Origin: Adiantum capillus-veneris
Taxonomy: Eukaryota > Streptophyta > Polypodiopsida > Polypodiales > Pteridaceae
NCBI GenBank assembly: GCA_014529385.2
Contig: CM043944.1
Span: 56,615,268 to 56,679,267 of the forward strand
DNA: 64,000 nucleotides
Direction of reading: 5' to 3'
Shown here: in pieces, positions 1 to 10,326 of the stretch
How positions within the stretch are numbered: position 1 is the first letter of the stretch
Layout: each line of letters begins with the position of its first letter
Translations under genes and position numbers: made by a program
Notes under the pieces: model-generated
What the model saw: the letters and a program-made list of their open reading frames with translations, nothing else
Database searches by the model: none
Told to the model about the DNA's origin: nothing

Positions 1-1860
1 CAGATACATTAGCCTTGAATGTGTTTTACAGGTATCAAATGGACTATACCAGTTGTTATCCATGTCCATCTTTAAAAGTTTTTCTAGAAACTTTCAAGCC
101 TAGTCCAAAGTATTTATAAAAAATTATCACCCAAAGTGTAAGGTTTTTTTAAGTTTTTAGAAGGCCATACCACCTTTGAAACCAAGTGAACTAGCTCCAT
201 TGATGAAGCTTCATACTCATTTTGCCATAAAGCAAGAGCATCTTAAATAACATTTTTTTAAAGAATATCCAACAAGTCTTTTATGACTGACAAAGTTTAA
301 CCCCAATTAGGGTTTATGCCATTCTCCTTCCTCTAGCTTCATTCTCTGATGAGTAAGCCAATTAGCAGGGATCTTTAGATATAAACATGGTATCTAGCTA
401 GACCAACTGCATTGAAAAAAGTAAGTGTTTGTGTGTTTTTAATGTGATGTTTTTTTTTTTAAAAGCATGTTCATAGGAATGCTGAAACAATATAGCATTA
501 CCAAAAAAAACTAGTAAACCACCAAGTCTAGCGGCAGTACGCATCCGGTGAGGATCCCACCTAGAACAATCCACTGAATCCACTTTTATCCAAAAAGTCA
601 GTATGCAATCGGGAAACACCCCCGGTTTATTACTGTAATTCATGCCCTAAGTGAAAGAGAACAACTAGTATCTTTACCAAGTCCAAAAAAGACCAGTAAA
701 GAACAAGGTGCAACTAGTATGCCACAATCCAATAAGATAACCCCCAACCAATGTACAATGCAGAGCCACAGTAAGCAGTAGCAGTATCATTACCTCATGC
801 TTGCTTAGCCCATTGAGCCCTTACCATATAAACTTAGCCAACCCATATGATGGGTTTTACCCGGTTAGGTAGTAAGGAACATCAACCCTCAGAAGTGCCA
901 TAATTTGTCAAGGCCAACCACACGGTGGTTTATCATACTAGGCTAAGTGACCGATTATGCCACTCAAAAATTTCCATATTTTTGCTTATGTACCGTCATC
1001 AATAGTAAATAAAAAATAGCAAACCACTTTATCTTCAAAAATTTGAAGATTATGTACCTGCAGTTAGTTATGAATAATGAACAACAGAAAAAATACCAGT
1101 AACAGTATCATAGTCATGCCCCAAAACAATCTTTACCATATGATGCCGGTCATAGCCGACCACTTTAGTGGACCTTACCAAGCTGAAGAACAAGGAAAAC
1201 ACCCCTTATTAATTCTTCTTATTGTCAAACTGAGCCAACCAAACAGAGGTCCAACCATTTATATCATGCATTGCTAAATGTAGCCATCCCGACCACTTAA
1301 GTAAATCACTGCTAAGTATATGCATTTTATGCAACAACACTTACCATTCAATTAAAAAAATGACAAAAACAAGATCATTGATGCTAAGCTTAGTGACCAA
1401 ACTGAGTTGGTTGTGTTGTAAGCTCCATGTTTGGTGTAATAGAGGTAAAAAAACACGCAATCCTCACTCTTAATGCAAGTAAAACACACGCAGAGCTAAG
1501 TGAGAGGTAGAATGCACCCTCACCTCTTTAAATAGAAGAAGGAAGGTTTCCATCACTCTTGGATAATTGCTTGCATAGTGTATTGAGTAGATCGAGCTCT
1601 CTCTAGGGATTTGCGGAAGAGTAGCCACCTGCGATGCAGTCCCCAGCACAGTAGGTTTACCATAGCGCCTCATTGCATAGTAAATGAGGGTAGTAGGTAG
1701 TTAATTTAGCCACGCCTTGTAACCATCATGCCCTTTTAAGGGCCCTATCCCATGTCTAGCAAAAGGGTGTGGGCCTCTTTTAAAAAAGAACCCAGAGTGT
1801 CGACAATCTATGGCATGATACACCTTAATTTGATACTTTAAAAAGCTACCAGCAAGTAGT
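1..1860. other. Intergenic DNA, no gene recognised
   Basis: AT-rich sequence with only short frames (under about 70 codons) on both strands, none resembling a known family. I see no LTR edge, no RNA gene and no tandem array. The stretch ends where (GT)n tracts begin near 1.87 kb. Confidence 0.6.
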
Positions 1861-1866
1861 GAATTG

Positions 1867-1934
1867 TGTGTGTATGTGTGTGTGTTAGGAGAAGAATGAG
1901 GAAGCCAATGACTCTCTATGTGTGTGTGTGTGTG

Positions 1935-1979
<45 letters not shown>
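1867..1979. repeat. (GT)n followed by (GA)n microsatellite
   Basis: Two GT tracts near 1867-1884 and 1919-1935 are followed by an uninterrupted GA tract of about 42 bases (about 1938-1979). Confidence 0.95.
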
Positions 1980-1981
<2 letters not shown>

Positions 1982-1984
1982 ACC

Positions 1985-2240
1985 AAACTTACTCACTTAG
2001 GTTTTAACCAAGTGGAACAAGCTCAAAGAAGAGTGTGGAAACGTCCTTACAAAAGTTTCGACCATGTGGTCAAATTGAGGGATGAAAAGGTGGAGAGAGG
2101 GTTGAGAAAGCCATGGAAAAATCTAAAAGAGTTAGAGAAAAGTAAAAAAAAGTAGAAAAGGAGTCAAAGAGTTTTGACCATGTGGACAAAACTGATGGCA
2201 AAATAAGAAATCGAAGGAGAAATCTAAGAGAGTGAGAAAC
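1985..2240. repeat. Dispersed repeat related to 6.42-6.59 kb
   Basis: Bases 1985-2150 align by eye to 6417-6590: a shared run of cttactcacttag, a degenerate middle, then tccttacaaaagtttcgacc, followed by GA-rich sequence. The block carries two copies of the imperfect palindrome TTTTGACCATGTGGACAAAA (about 2055-2076 and 2171-2190). It is therefore another copy of the family that fills 6.3-8.9 kb. No coding capacity is seen. Confidence 0.6.
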
Positions 2241-3585
2241 AAAGAACAAAACTTAGGAGTCTTACCAAGTGGCGAGTGGATATTTCCAAGCAATGAAACA
2301 AACGAGCGACTTGCTCCCAAACCCAGAGAAAAAGAATTTAGGTTTTTCACCTTCCAACACCACATGTACCACAACGTGGGTACGATATAGAGATGCAACA
2401 AAAAAATTGATTGTTTCAAAAATAATTGCATCTTTGATATTGAGTTATTTGTCTTATGTACTTCAATATATTGGACACTATGGATGTGTGCACAACCTAC
2501 GCATAGGTGGACTAAAAGAAATTCCTCCTCCTTGGCAAGTAATGGTGGACACTGAGTGGATAATAATCCACTATCTTGGGTTCCCAAAACCCAATCTCTC
2601 TCTCTCTGTCTCTCTCTCTCTCTCAAATGATTCCTTGAAGAGTACTTTTGCATGCTCAAAGAGCAAGGCTTTTGCTGATGAAAGCAACCATCATTGCTTT
2701 ATATAGCTCCATTTGCACATGTTTAGTGAAGTTCTTGAATGTAGTGAAGAGGATGAAAGGAAGTAGAGAGAGAGACGACAAAGTAGCATGTGGAGTGATG
2801 ATGCTCCAAAAGCTATATTGATGTGAATTCAAAAATATTGAATCCCTCCTTAGTCAAAGGTGCAATTTGTACCTTACTATAGTTTTGATGTATAGTAATA
2901 GTGTTGGGGCATACCAGAGCTGCGGGAAGATACTGCCTTCACATAATTGGTGTTGAACCAAGCCCAATGGATTCAAAAAATAAATAAAGGGATGAGTAAA
3001 CCTTTAAGGACGTATAACTAGGCGTAGGCCCTTGACTGTGGTGACGGATGAGAAAGTGCATGAAAGTAAGGTTTGTAATGGGCTTGCTGCATGGGACGTG
3101 GTGAGCCCGATGATCACTAGCACGGCTCAGAGGTGATGCCCAACAGAGAGGCAACAGATCCGTAGAGGTAGAGTTCAAAGCATGTCCAGGAGGTAAAGTT
3201 GGCCAAGGAGTGCATGCAGTAGCACTATTGTGCTTGGACAAGGAGAAGCAATGGAAAAGGCCGAGAGTCAGCCAACTGCAGGAAGATCCAAATAATTCGA
3301 CTCCCTTTCTCAGGTGAATACTATCTAGATGTGCTTGAATGATTCAAATTGAAGTTCCACTTGCCGGGATGCAGCTATAATGGGGTTTTCAAGCTGAGAC
3401 TGGAAGGGGGCAAGGAGCATGAGGGGCTCGGGAGAATGGCAAGGCTAGCGGGACAACTAGGAAATTATAGACATGGAAGGACGATTGTTCGGAAGGACAT
3501 AGCAAACAGGAAGAACTCTATGAATTCGTCCAAAGGAGAAGAGTAGCGATTCCGCAAGGTGTTTGGGAAGCTCAAAGAAGAGATA
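2241..3585. other. Intergenic DNA, no gene recognised
   Basis: Open frames on both strands (up to 175 codons near 2132-2659) are low-complexity read-through of CT/GA stretches and carry no recognisable domain. A short CT microsatellite lies at about 2597-2623. Confidence 0.5.
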
Positions 3586-3595
3586 TCTCTCTCTC

Positions 3596-3676
<81 letters not shown>

Positions 3677-3684
3677 CTCTCTCA
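3586..3684. repeat. (CT)n microsatellite
   Basis: About 90 bases of nearly pure CT, with one A interruption near 3601 and a T run near 3673. Confidence 0.97.
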
Positions 3685-3770
3685 TTCTCCAGGTGCTGAT
3701 GTCTAGACAGAGGCAAAGAAGCCTGAGGGATTTTGAACACCTTCGAAGAGCATGAATGAGAAAAAAAATA

Positions 3771-4003
3771 TGTCTCTAGCTGTCCGCGCCGGTGCGGATG
3801 GCTAGAGACAGATTTTTTTTCTCAAGGTATTCATATGTTTTTTCAAGGTGTTGATAAATATGTCTCTAGCCATCCGCACTGTCCGCGCCGGCGCGGATGG
3901 CTAGAGACAGATTTTTTTTCTCAAGGTATTTAGATGTTTTTTTCAAGGTGTTCAAGATAAATATGTCTCTAGCTCTCCGCGCCGGCGCGGATGGCTAGAG
4001 ACA
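3771..4003. repeat. Tandem array of three ~40-bp palindromic hairpins
   Basis: Three units at 3771-3810, 3861-3909 and 3964-4003 begin TGTCTCTAGC and end GCTAGAGACA. The arms are complementary and the centre is GC-rich (CCGCGCCGGCGCGG). The middle unit has 9 extra bases. The spacers are also related (a T run, then ctcaaggtatt, then ttttttcaaggtgtt), so the whole ~95-bp unit is tandemly repeated. Each unit could extrude as a hairpin with roughly 18-19 bp stems. No ORF is involved. Confidence 0.9.
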
Positions 4004-4800
4004 GTTTTTTTTCACTTTGCTAAAGAGAGGAAGAGTCTCGAGAAAATTTGAAAACCCTAAAAGACAGGTGCACGTTTGTGCAGACACCTAAAAGAGATTC
4101 ACACTTCCTTGGTTTGGGGCCTCACCCTTTCCAAGAGACCATTTTAATTGGCAAGGTTTTTTTATAACAAACTTGTTAGAAAATTGAGACTTATGTAAAA
4201 ATCTAAAGTATTTTCACCTTCCAATGAGGCTCGGAGTCGGTTCAGACGAACCCAACTGCAAAGCTTGATGGTTCTTGACTACATCCACCGGCCCTCTGTT
4301 CACACAAGCCGGAGGCAAAAAATAAAAATGTAATAGCGAGTACGATACTCACCAAGCAGCCACACCCCAATGGCAACATGTTGAGCACGCACAGATCATG
4401 GTTCGACTTGTGGCGCCCTCATTTCCACTAAAATGTGCCTTGTGATCGGGTGCTTCTGAGGAGGGGGGGATCGCCCAAGCAATAGTGGGTCCGGGAAAAA
4501 CTTGTGATTCTTTTTCTCAATCTGTGCGTGCCATGCAATATGCACACACTTGTGCCTCTCTCTGCTGTGCCGACTCGTCTGAACCCAACCTGAGATTACA
4601 ATTTGAAAGTTTTTAGATTCATCAAAGAAATTTGGCTATTACATCAAAGAAATGGTACCTCAAGGACATAATCAAGGAGAGATGAGAAAAATTCTTGTTT
4701 TACACTTTTGCTGGTGTTTCAAATCAATAGGTAAACCTTGATGGGTTTGCCTTTTTGGCTTTCTAAAGGAAATCTTAAGTGTTGTGTTGGGTAAGGGAGA
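4004..4800. other. Intergenic DNA, no gene recognised
   Basis: No credible frame and no terminal repeats found. The stretch ends at the 26-bp direct repeat flanking the LINE fragment. Confidence 0.5.
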
Positions 4801-5654
4801 CTCCTTTCATTTCACATCTTGACATGATGGAGAATTACCTTTCATTTAATATCTTTTTTTTAATAAAAATAGCAAAACTCACAATTGTGAGTGAATTATA
4901 TTGAACAACCGAAAGAATTGCAAGGTCTTGTCATGCTCTTGTTGAGCCATGACATCATTCAGAGACTTTAATCACATCGGCTATCAGGGCAACCACCCCC
5001 ACCAACCTGATGCCTCCTCCTCGATACACAAGGTCCAATAACTTGTCCTTATGAAATCTTTTATTTACCGATGGTGGCCAAGATTTTCCCCCGTCCTACG
5101 CATTCCATCTGCTGACAGCAAGGCAAAAGAAGTCCTAGACCACTCCTCCGAGTGTTGCTTGCACTCGAGCGTCCATATTAGCACTTTGATTTCTTGAGTA
5201 ATTTCTGCGAAGCTTGCCACCTCTAAACCTCCTTCAAACACACGGCGGTTCCTTGTCTGCCATACATTGTGTAAGAAGAAGTATCTAACGATTTGAGTGC
5301 TGACAAGGAGGACATGAATTCCTGTATTCTTGCCTCCAAGGAAAAGGTCAGTCTTGAAGAAACTAATTTTCTATGTTCTTTCGACCCACTTGCATATTCT
5401 CCCTACGAGGCCTTTGATAGTTGGCCAGTCCATGAATAGGTGGACCAGATCTTCACTAGCCATCCTGCACTCCAAGCATCGATCTGATCCAATCCCTCTC
5501 TCCTGAATCTTCACCCCTGTTGGTAGAGCACCCCAAATTACCTTCCATAGAAAGACCTTCATGTGATGTGGAACCTTTGGCTTCCATATGTTCTCCATTA
5601 TTTGCTCCCACCTTTCCTCCGGTCATTGCTCCTTTCATTTCACATCTTGACATG
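4801..5654 (-). mobile_element. 5'-truncated LINE (non-LTR retrotransposon) with 26-bp flanking direct repeats
   Basis: Identical 26-bp sequences lie at 4801-4826 and 5629-5654 (they start ctcctttcatttcacatc). Between them, read on the minus strand, is the end of a LINE ORF2 (zinc-binding domain at 5371-5598, then a decayed tail with a WQTRNRRVFEGG-type segment near 5.2 kb). This is followed by 3' untranslated sequence and an A-run (T-run on the plus strand at about 4853-4862). The layout fits target-primed reverse transcription with 5' truncation. One oddity is that about 27 bases separate the A-run from the low-coordinate repeat, so the exact 3' edge is uncertain. Confidence 0.75.
5371..5598 (-). 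pseudogene. LINE ORF2 fragment: reverse-transcriptase zinc-binding domain (zf-RVT type)
   Basis: The 75-residue frame has the order typical of the zinc-binding domain found C-terminal to RT in plant LINEs: a K-V-P-H then K-V-F-L-W-K core, A-L-P-T-G, an R-G-I-G segment, a C-L-E-C pair (C at residues 42 and 45) and E-D-L-V-H-L-F near residues 49-55. The RT domain itself is absent because the copy is 5' truncated. The downstream part on the minus strand (5370 to about 5100) is still recognisable but has stops. It is non-functional; the family assignment comes from motif order, not a search. Confidence 0.75.
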
Positions 5655-6300
5655 TCTTTACTTTTCTTGAATTCTATTGTTTTAGAATGCTAAAGTGAAG
5701 CTTCACCTTGCATAAATTTTAGTAAATTTTACACACACACTCACATGTTTTTTTGTGTTCTATTGTTTTAGAATGCTAAAGTGAAGCTTCACTTTGCATA
5801 ATTCTAATAAATTCTATACACACACATATATATTAATTAGTTCTTTTTATTTCACCTTTCATTTCACAACTTCACATGGCTTTACATTTCTTGCATTTTA
5901 TAGCTTGATTCCAGTTAGTGTTAATGTTTGAGAAAGTCTCTTTTATTAAGAGGCTGCTGATCGAGTTTCTTCCTCACAAAGAAGAAAATCAGAAATACTA
6001 GCAAAAATATTGAGATTTGCAAAATTTTTGGACTATTTCTCACATATTTCATTCGTTTTTCTTCCGTTTACCATGGTTTGCAGTTAGCCAGTCTCGATTT
6101 TCAATCAGCTCAAGACTAAGCTGAGGCAATCCTTTCCCAAACACTGATACCAGTTTAATTCAACCTAACAATTTTATCACTTTCTTATTGTTTTTGAAAG
6201 CCGTCGTGACCCTTTCACTTGTTTGATGAAGTACCTTGTCTTTTCCTGCTCGGTTTAAGACTCGCTCGAAAAATCTCGCTGACAATTTGGAATTCTTCAA
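5655..6300 (+). repeat. Dispersed repeat family, inverted copy at 14.35-14.83 kb
   Basis: Two tandem subunits (about 5671-5718 and 5758-5805) share attgttttagaatgctaaag and a following tgaagcttcac. The reverse complement of this motif is at about 14,745-14,800. Further right, about 6070-6150 (cagttagccagtctcgattt and what follows) is the reverse complement of about 14,370-14,450. The two loci are thus rearranged, opposite-strand members of one family. No protein is recognisable. Confidence 0.65.
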
Positions 6301-6363
6301 AACTTAGAGAGGGAGGGATAGTATTTGACCATGTGGACAAAACTTAGGGATGAAGGGAGGGAC

Positions 6364-6366
<3 letters not shown>

Positions 6367-6405
<39 letters not shown>

Positions 6406-6590
6406 GAGAGGAAAAAACTCACTCACTTAGTTTTTGACCAATTGGAAAAGGCTCTCTTACATAGACAGAGTGAAGAAACATCCTTACAAAAGTTTTGACC
6501 ATATGTTCAAAAGTGAGGAATGAAGTCAAAGAGAATGAGGGATGAGAAAGTTGTAGAATTCTAAGAGAGTCATAGAGAAAGTATAAAACT

Positions 6591-6641
<51 letters not shown>
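6367..6641. repeat. (GA)n microsatellites inside the dispersed repeat
   Basis: GA tracts at about 6367-6410 and 6592-6641, separated by sequence that carries imperfect copies of TTTTGACCATGTGGACAAAA (about 6491-6511). A further copy lies before the first tract at 6323-6342. Confidence 0.9.
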
Positions 6642-6643
<2 letters not shown>

Positions 6644-6983
6644 ATGAAGAAACCTAAGAGAGTAGAGGGAGGGCCAAAGAGAGAGGGGAGAGAGAGAGAG
6701 AAACAGAGAGAGTTTTGACCGCCGTGTGACAAAACTTAGGGATAGAGAGAGAGGTATTTTTAACATTTGTACAAGATTTGTCTCTAGAGAGAGGGAGAGA
6801 CAAGGACAGGATAGAGAGATGGACAGAGGGAGAGAAAGAAAAGTTTGACCATGTAAACAAAACTCAAGGAGAGAGGTAGACGGGGAGAGAATAGATCGTA
6901 AGATGTGTCCACATGGAAAAACCTTGGACATTGACTATGTTCTAATATTATACTACTTTTTGGACACAAAATCAAGGGATATG

Positions 6984-7039
<56 letters not shown>

Positions 7040-7262
7040 GTGGAGAAACTTTAGGTCTGGAGAGAGAAAGAGGGAGAGAATGTTAAGGGAAAATCAAGAA
7101 TGTCATGAACAAAACTAAAAGAATGGAATGAGAGGGGGCAAAAGTGTGAGATTTGTCTACATGGACAAAATATTTGACAATAAGTTTGTTTTTCTATTAA
7201 GCTACTTTGTGGTTTTGGACAAAGGTGAACCTAAATTACAAATTGTAAACATCAACTTCTAG
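6642..7262. repeat. Tandem duplication, copy 1, left part
   Basis: Bases about 6740-7262 align to 8190-8692 with the same order of landmarks: ttaacatttgtacaagattt, gaggtagacggggagagaa, ccacatggaaaaaccttgga, a long GA tract (6988-7034 here), gaatgttaagggaaaa, and ttacaaattgta. Similarity then stops abruptly and resumes at about 7934, where copy 1 continues. The duplication is non-coding; frames here are GA read-through. Confidence 0.85.
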
Positions 7263-7642
7263 CATACTGGGTAGCATCTGACTTGCAAAAGCAAAAGTCC
7301 ATGATTTGATCATTTCCACGGTGCATCCGCCCTCACGCCTATCGCTACATTGCATATCTCCATCACCTGGCTTTGCTCCGTCTGTCCCGTCTCTTGTGCA
7401 TTTTGCACCCGCAAAAGAGCCACTCTCCTCCATGTCTCTGCTCTACTACGTGCACCTTCACCATACGAAAGAGAGAGAGAGAAGCAAACCTCCACTTGCA
7501 CTGCGCGCTACATGCAGGACCCACCTTGCAGATCACCATCGAGACACAGAGCGTCCAGTCTCAAAGCCCATGCAGAGGAGGACATAGTCTCCACCATACT
7601 TCCATCTCTGTATTCGCTTGTAGTGCATATATCCTTGCCGCT

Positions 7643-7692
<50 letters not shown>

Positions 7693-7933
7693 CACTGCTA
7701 GATTGGCCACAAAGCACCGACACGAGGCCCCACTGCAATCGCGACACGCATCCATAAAATCTCTCCCTTTCTCTCTCTTCCCCGCCTCCAGGTCGCTTTC
7801 TTGCTTTGTTGGCAATCACGGTAATGCCCTTGGACTTTTTCTTTGAAAGCTGAAAGGAATCTCCCAATATTCTTGCTAAAACTAATGGTTTATATGCTAA
7901 AACTAATGGTTTATATACTGAACAGATATACTA
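7263..7933. mobile_element. ~670-bp insertion splitting duplicated copy 1
   Basis: The boundaries are deduced from the uninterrupted copy 2, in which the sequence equivalent to 7262 joins directly to the equivalent of about 7934. The inserted segment contains a CT tract (7644-7688) and a 22-bp tandem duplication (gctaaaactaatggtttata, about 7875-7918). A CTAG lies near both edges (about 7259 and 7931), hinting at a short target duplication. No transposase and no clear terminal inverted repeats are seen. Overlapping frames of 93-157 codons on both strands inside it look spurious. Confidence 0.55.
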
Positions 7934-8102
7934 GTCCCCCTAGCTTATTTTGACTACATGTTTTGTTGTAAAATGCATGTCTTGCAGTCACAACCTTTAG
8001 TAGATTTGACAGTGACTAAAACATTTTGCATGGTTTTTGTCTTTAAGTTGGAATGGTTCCTTAGTTTCTTTCACGAAAACACTTTGTTTTTTACCAAAAG
8101 TG
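7934..8102. repeat. Tandem duplication, copy 1, right part
   Basis: Aligns to about 8697-8867. Shared landmarks are gcttattttgac, aaatgcatgtctt, tttgcatggtttttgtctt and tttctttcacraaaacacttt. It is the continuation of copy 1 after the insertion. Confidence 0.85.
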
Positions 8103-8438
8103 TAGAGAGAGAGAGAGAGAAATCTAAGAGAGCGAAGGGAGGCCAAAGAGAGAGAGAGAAATAGAGAGAGTTTTGACCACGTGGACAAAACTTAGGGACA
8201 AAGAGAGATCTTTTTAACATTTGTACAAGATTTCTTTCTAGAGAGAGGGACACACAAGGATGGGATAGAGAGATAGAGAAAGGAGAGGGAGAGAAATAAG
8301 ATGTCAAAGATTTTGACCATGTGGACAAAATTCAAGGAGAGAGGTAGACGGGGAGAGAACATACTATAAGCTTTTTCCACATGGAAAAACCTTGGACATT
8401 GACTATGTTCTAATATTATATTGCTATGTTGACAAAAT

Positions 8439-8483
<45 letters not shown>

Positions 8484-8867
8484 GTGGAGAAATTTTAGGT
8501 TTGGAGAGAGAAAGAGGGAGAGAATGTTAAGGGAAAACCAAGAATTCCATGAACAAAACTAAAGGATGGAATAAGAGGGGGACAAAGTGTGAGATTTGTC
8601 CACATGGACAAAATCTTTGACATTGTGTTTGTTTTTCTATTAAATTTTGGACAAAGGTGAATCTAAATTACAAATTGTAGACATCTACTTCGAGCCCCCT
8701 TGCGGCTTATTTTGACCACATGTTTTGTTGTTAAATGCATGTCTTGTGGTCACAACCTTAGATAGATTTGTCCATGAATAAAACACTTTGCATGGTTTTT
8801 GTCTTGAAATTGGAAAGGTTCCCTAGTTTCTTTCACAAAAACACTTTGTTTTTTTACCAAAAGTGGA
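8103..8867. repeat. Tandem duplication, copy 2 (uninterrupted)
   Basis: This ~765-bp unit is the intact counterpart of 6.65-7.26 plus 7.93-8.10 kb. It contains a GA tract (about 8441-8479) and copies of the TTTTGACCATGTGGACAAAA palindrome (about 8168-8190 and 8308-8330). No coding potential. Confidence 0.85.
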
Positions 8868-9974
8868 AATAATATTTTTCTTCAAACGCATCGTCAAACA
8901 TTTTGTATGGAAATTTTTGTAGGTAGGCCTATATGACAGTGCCTTCTCCCAAAGAACATGTACCTTCCTAGAACTTAGGCTTGTATGTGTAGCCATACAA
9001 ATACGAGTGGTTTTGTGATAGTAATAAAATCGTCACATAGCACAAAAAATTCTCCATAAGGTAAAGTTTTGTGTTCCATAAAGTTAATTTTGTTATATGA
9101 AGACAAACAAAATCTTCAAATGCTTATAATGAACAAAACTTATTATTTTACTGTTTGTTTACAGATTAAGACACATACCTTTTACACTTCAATAGAGTAA
9201 GCCAAAAACTTTTACACTTTTAGATTACTATCAACTCATGCAATCAACTCAAACCAAGAAACTACTTATGGCGCATGTAACATGCTTTCAAAACAACATG
9301 GAGGGCTCCAACATCAACATTGAAGGTAGGTCATCACATTCTCTTTATTTGCATTCAAACTTTGTTTATTTTTGTCATTTTTGGATAGTTGTACATAGAA
9401 GTTAGTTTTAGATGATAGCTTTGATAAAACGATTGCGCGTGTTGACCGGAAGGAGACAACTACCGCATAGCTCTAAAACAAACTAGCAAAGCTTAGACGA
9501 TATGTGGAGTTATTGACCCAAAAGTAGAGCATGATATGTGTATTCCTTTGTGTGTGTGTGTGTGTGTGTGGGAGAGATAAAAATCCGCTTCCATGGCTCT
9601 GGACTGAGGAAAGGTTTATGTGATCACTCTATTGCTCTCTATCTCATATCTGAGGAAACGGTTATGTGACCACTCCATGGCTCTTGATCTTGTATCCAAG
9701 GAAAGGTCACTCAAAGATTGACATTGCTTGGTCGTCATGAAAACCTGCTTGCTTTCTCAACACTTGGTCATCAAATTGAAGTCTAAAGGGAGGATAAGAA
9801 AGTCCCTCGCAGAGCTAAAAGAGAAAGAGTTCCAGGCAGGCTATCATTAGAGATGGAAAAAGCAAACACAGATGCACTACCTCACCCACGAGTGCCTTTG
9901 GTCATATAGGTTTGGTAAATAAGAACTTAACTTTGATTGGCCCTGGTGAAGAACAGGACGCGACGCGTGCGCTC

Positions 9975-9979
<5 letters not shown>
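8868..9979. other. Intergenic DNA, no gene recognised
   Basis: Contains a (GT)n tract at about 9551-9570. No supportable gene, terminal repeat or RNA gene seen. Confidence 0.5.
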
Positions 9980-10069
<90 letters not shown>

Positions 10070-10084
10070 GGGGGGGGGGGGGGG
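9980..10084. repeat. Compound (GT)n-(GA)n-(G)26 tract
   Basis: About 28 bases of GT, then about 50 bases of GA, then an uninterrupted run of 26 G (10,059-10,084). The plus strand is G-rich enough to form quadruplexes. The frame reading through it gives only dipeptide repeats. Confidence 0.95.
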
Positions 10085-10280
10085 CTTATTGCCTAGAGTC
10101 TGAACTGGGGAGACAAAGGGATAGAGGGAGAGAGTTCAATTTTCTGCCGCTTGGGGCAGTCTCATGGAGCCTCAAGATGGCTTTGGTATGGTAAAGTTTT
10201 CTTTGCTCTGCTCCGAACCTCCACTGTCAATAGCAGACGCCCTGTCCATAGATGTCAAAGGAAGACGCTATGGCGGATTT

Positions 10281-10281
<1 letters not shown>

Positions 10282-10325
<44 letters not shown>
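10282..10325. repeat. (GA)n microsatellite
   Basis: About 44 bases of GA. Confidence 0.95.

Positions 10326-10326
<1 letters not shown>

Noticed and set aside
3771-4003. CRISPR-like array
   Set aside because: Only three units, each a self-complementary palindrome with related rather than unique spacers, in a plant retroelement context.
7306-7867. Four overlapping frames of 93-157 codons on both strands
   Set aside because: Partly CT microsatellite, no known domain, mutually overlapping and inside an insertion with no coding support.
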